The translations under genes and the position numbers were made by a program. A stretch of DNA of 5,675 nucleotides from positions 1 to 5,675 of the forward strand of contig CAJVYK010000119.1 of NCBI GenBank assembly GCA_913009865.1, given 5' to 3'. Below are positions 2,989-5,675 of the stretch, piece by piece. Numbering within the stretch: position 1 is the stretch's first letter; every line of letters begins with the position of its first letter. The DNA is from an uncultured bacterium (GTDB lineage: Bacteria > Planctomycetota > Phycisphaerae > Sedimentisphaerales > Anaerobacaceae). A model generated the notes under the pieces. That model ran no database searches. It saw only the letters and a program-made list of their open reading frames with translations, and had not been told where the DNA came from.

Positions 2989-5675
2989 ATGAAAAAACAA
3001 GCTGTTTTTGCGTTTGCAATGTCAGTATTTTTGCTGGCAATGGTATCCACGGCTGCGGGGGGAATCATCTTCGTTGACGCAGGCGCCACTGGTGCAAATA
3101 ATGGCTCGTTGTGGGCCGATGCGTATAACTATCTTCAGGACGCTTTGGCTGCCGCCTCAAGCGGGGACCAGATTTGGGTGGCCGAGGGCGCTTATAAGCC
3201 CGACCGGGGGGGCGGCAATACAGCCGGCGACAGAAAGGCAACATTCGGGCTTATCAACGGCGTGGCTATTTATGGCGGCTTTCCGGCCGGCGGGGGCAAC
3301 TGGGAAGACCGCGACCCGAATGCGTACGAAACTATCCTCAGCGGCGACCTGAACGGCGACGATGTGAAGATTGACAATCCAAAACATTTACGGCGTGAGC
3401 CCACCAGAGCCGAGAACAGCTACCATGTCGTTACTGCCGGCAACGGAATCGATGAGACTGCTGTGCTGGACGGCTTCACTATCACCGGCAGCAATGCCAA
3501 CGGTCCATCCCCATACAGTGATGGTGGTGGAATCTATGGCTACTACTCCAGCCCGACTATTAGCAACTGCGTTATCAGCGGCAACTCGGCTTACTATGGC
3601 GGCGCTGGAATATACAATTGCAATGGCCCAATTACCAACTGCACTATAACGGCCAATGCAGCCATCAGGTTTGGCGGTGGACTGCACGGCTGCGATGGGG
3701 CTATCAGCAATTGTACCATCACCGGCAACTGGGTCAGAGACTATGGTGGCGGAATCTACGGCTCCAAGGGCTCATTCAACAACTGCACTATCAGTGACAA
3801 CACAGCCGAGTACGAAAATGGCGGCGGAATATACCTCGGATGGAATAGGAGCCCAACGATTACCAACTCTACTATAACCGGGAACACAGCCAAATGGGGG
3901 GACGGCGGAGGGATATACTGTGACAGCAGCAGCCCGGTAATTATCAACTCCACAATCAGCGACAATATGTCTGGAGGAGGATACAGAGGCGGCGGCGGGA
4001 TATACTGTTACAACAGCAGTCCAATGATTATCAACTCCACTATAACCGGGAACACAGCCAAATGGGGGGACGGTGGCGGAATATACTGTGTACGGAATAG
4101 CAACCCAACGATTACCAACTCTACTATAAGTGGAAACACAGCCAGGGGGGCCGGTGGCGGAATACTCTGTGGCGATGACAGCAACTTAACAATTACTAAC
4201 TGCACTATAAGTGGAAACACAGCCGGGGCCGGCGGCGGAATACTCTGTGGCGATAACAGCAACTCAACGATTACTAACTGCACTATCATAGGTAACAAGG
4301 CTTACTACAGCAGCGGCGGGATAGGCGGCAGCCCGACGATTACCAACTGCATTATCTGGAACAATGTCGCGGATACGTATTCACAATTGTTTTCTTCTGC
4401 GAATCCTACTTATAGCTGCATCCAGGACCGGGGTGGTGGACAGGGCAATATTATTTCCGACCCGTGTTTTGTCGATGCGGGCTACTGGGACTCCAATGGT
4501 ACGGACGACACCAGAGACGATTTCTGGATTGAAGGCGACTGGCATCTACTGCCAAGTTCGCCTTGCATAGACGCTGGCGACCCGGACTATGTGCCTGGAC
4601 CCAACGAAACGGATTTAGACGGCCAACCACGCATATTAGGAGGTCGAATTGATATGGGTGTGGACGAATTCGAACCAATACCAACAATAGATGTGACTAA
4701 ACCCGTTGCTGGCGATATTTGGACCTGTGGCAGCATACACGAGATTAAATGGTCAAGTTACGGCTTGAGCGGGACGGTTGATATCCTGTACAGCAGCGAT
4801 GACGGCGGCAGTTGGCAAACTATCGAAAGTAGCGTAACTAATACCGGCAGTTATATATGGCAACTGCCGGATAAAGTGCATTCTGAGCAGTGTCTGGTTT
4901 CAGTAGTTCCCAGCGTCCCTGACGCTAATGTTATCTGCACCGAAAGTGGCCTCTTCGAGATTCGACATTTTCCCAGGCGATTAAATATGCCGCACAGAGG
5001 AAAATCATATAAGCGACATGAAAAGAGACCCTGCAGGGGCAATCATGGGCGGGATAATCCGGATGAAAACTATGGGCCTCAGCTTGGTTGTGTTAAATGG
5101 CGCTTCGAGACGGGCGGGCCGGTGACGGCAGGCGTTACTCAAGGCAACAATGGCAGAAAGTTATATGTTGCTTGTGAAGATGGCAAGCTCTATACACTTG
5201 GAGCTAACGGAACGGCTCTGTGGAATTACGATACAAATTCGCCTCTTCTTGGCTCGCCGAGCACAGGGCAAAACGGTATGGTATATGTCGGAGGCGAAGA
5301 CGGGAAGTTGTACGCAATTGACGCGGCAGGTCGGCTGCGGTGGACACACAGGGCCGATGGACCCATTTATTCGTCCTCTGTGGTCTCAGCGGAGGGCAGA
5401 ATATATGTCTGCTCTCTTGACGGTGTTCTTTATGCACTGGGCGCCGATGGCAGTGAGTTGTGGAGCTTTGAAACAGGCGGTTTCGCCGGCTCGGGCGGTT
5501 CGGTTCTTGCCTCGCCCGCAGCAGGTGCCGACGGCACCGTGTACATCGTCGGACTGTATGACCCGAACCTGTACGCACTTGACCCGAACGATGGAAGTGT
5601 AAACTGGAAGTCCAACTCTGAGTCTCCTGTCCACCCCAGCCCCCCCACTAGTGCAACGCAGCCCGCCTGGTCCCC
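2989..5675 (+). CDS. Large secreted protein: parallel beta-helix, choice-of-anchor-Q-like, Ig-like and PQQ-like propeller domains (3' end beyond window)
   Basis: The frame is open from ATG 2989 to the right edge, 895 codons. Residues 1-23 are a signal peptide (MKKQ, hydrophobic core, cleavage near STAA-G), so the protein is exported. Residues 26-160 (FVDAGATGANNGSLWADAY and on) are the usual cap of bacterial right-handed parallel beta-helix proteins. Coils follow at about 160-460: eleven [IF]xN[CS]xI units with Asn at 193, 217, 241, 265, 293, 320, 349, 377, 404, 430 and 453, alternating with GGGIY turns. Residues 485-562 (SDPCFVD, PCIDAGDP, DGQPR, DMGVDEFE) match the choice-of-anchor-Q domain. 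Residues 566-658 look like an Ig-fold module with SSDDGGSWQ. A basic linker follows. From 700, PQQ/BamB-like propeller blades repeat every 40 residues (EDGKLYTL, EDGKLYAI, LDGVLYAL, with Trp at 745, 785, 825). The C-terminal anchor, perhaps dockerin or PEP-CTERM, is unseen. The binding partner is unknown; surface adhesion or polysaccharide binding is inference. It is transcribed divergently from the methyltransferase operon. Confidence 0.92.
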   Translation, partial: MKKQAVFAFAMSVFLLAMVSTAAGGIIFVDAGATGANNGSLWADAYNYLQDALAAASSGDQIWVAEGAYKPDRGGGNTAGDRKATFGLINGVAIYGGFPAGGGNWEDRDPNAYETILSGDLNGDDVKIDNPKHLRREPTRAENSYHVVTAGNGIDETAVLDGFTITGSNANGPSPYSDGGGIYGYYSSPTISNCVISGNSAYYGGAGIYNCNGPITNCTITANAAIRFGGGLHGCDGAISNCTITGNWVRDYGGGIYGSKGSFNNCTISDNTAEYENGGGIYLGWNRSPTITNSTITGNTAKWGDGGGIYCDSSSPVIINSTISDNMSGGGYRGGGGIYCYNSSPMIINSTITGNTAKWGDGGGIYCVRNSNPTITNSTISGNTARGAGGGILCGDDSNLTITNCTISGNTAGAGGGILCGDNSNSTITNCTIIGNKAYYSSGGIGGSPTITNCIIWNNVADTYSQLFSSANPTYSCIQDRGGGQGNIISDPCFVDAGYWDSNGTDDTRDDFWIEGDWHLLPSSPCIDAGDPDYVPGPNETDLDGQPRILGGRIDMGVDEFEPIPTIDVTKPVAGDIWTCGSIHEIKWSSYGLSGTVDILYSSDDGGSWQTIESSVTNTGSYIWQLPDKVHSEQCLVSVVPSVPDANVICTESGLFEIRHFPRRLNMPHRGKSYKRHEKRPCRGNHGRDNPDENYGPQLGCVKWRFETGGPVTAGVTQGNNGRKLYVACEDGKLYTLGANGTALWNYDTNSPLLGSPSTGQNGMVYVGGEDGKLYAIDAAGRLRWTHRADGPIYSSSVVSAEGRIYVCSLDGVLYALGADGSELWSFETGGFAGSGGSVLASPAAGADGTVYIVGLYDPNLYALDPNDGSVNWKSNSESPVHPSPPTSATQPAWS
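3871..4073 (+). repeat. 35-bp exact direct repeat within the beta-helix coils
   Basis: The 35 bases at 3871-3905 recur exactly at 4039-4073, including a run of six G. The offset is 168 bases, or 56 codons, which equals two coils. Both copies encode TITGNTAKWGDG. Nucleotide identity, not only protein similarity, points to recent duplication or conversion of a two-coil unit. Confidence 0.85.
4123..4281 (+). repeat. Tandem near-identical coil units (81 and 78 bp)
   Basis: Units 4123-4203 and 4204-4281 both begin ACTATAAGTGGAAACACAGCC-like and end ACTAACTGC. They differ by a three-base deletion and a few substitutions. Each encodes one coil (SGNTA, GGGILCGD, SN, TITNC). This is the most recent-looking duplication in the gene and keeps the frame. 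Confidence 0.85.

Noticed and set aside
3756..3965. Another repetitive minus-strand frame opposite the coils
   Set aside because: Same antisense shadow of the coil repeats, with no start context.
4008..4298. Minus-strand frame encoding a repetitive hydrophobic Val/Ile/Leu/Pro peptide
   Set aside because: It is the antisense image of the beta-helix coil repeats; the plus frame has a signal peptide, recognised domains and continuous openness.
5150..5602. 150-residue plus-strand frame at 5150-5602 and overlapping minus frames
   Set aside because: The frame beginning at 2989 covers this region with regular PQQ-like blades; the others are shadows with Arg/Cys/Ser-rich composition.

Overview
The window looks like a piece of a bacterial, probably metagenomic, chromosome. 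It has two contrasting halves separated by a repeat-rich divergent intergenic region. I infer Planctomycetota (Phycisphaerae / Sedimentisphaerales-like) from the architecture of the right-hand protein: signal peptide, glycine-rich parallel beta-helix, choice-of-anchor-Q-type domain, Ig-like module and PQQ-like propeller. This is a style-based inference, not a proof.

Left half (1-2107, minus strand, visibly AT-rich): a tight two-gene unit. The first gene (2107-1046) encodes an M.EcoRI-family adenine-specific DNA methyltransferase with an intact NPPF catalytic motif. The second gene starts at 1044, one base after the methyltransferase stop, and runs off the left edge. It encodes a DUF262-domain protein (DGQQR motif) with the beginning of a C-terminal HNH nuclease domain. 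No EcoRI-like endonuclease is present. The pair is best read as a restriction-modification-like or other anti-phage module in which a DUF262-HNH nuclease sits in the place of the usual partner endonuclease.

Middle (2108-2988): no convincing gene. It holds a weak promoter for the methyltransferase operon, short direct repeats, and a run of stem-loops. Three of these stem-loops share the 3' tail GGGCTAAAT but have different stems, and one forms a terminator-like structure on the minus strand. Beyond them lie another strong hairpin, three exact copies of a 15-bp tandem repeat, an A-rich tract, and a good sigma70-like promoter followed by a leader of about 235 nt.

Right half (2989-5675, plus strand, visibly GC-richer): one long open reading frame, open at the right edge (895 codons seen). 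It encodes a large secreted or surface protein with at least eleven beta-helix coils, part of which show recent DNA-level duplication, then the domains listed above. It has no obvious functional link to the left-hand operon; the repeat-rich spacer looks like the junction between a mobile defence module and resident genome.
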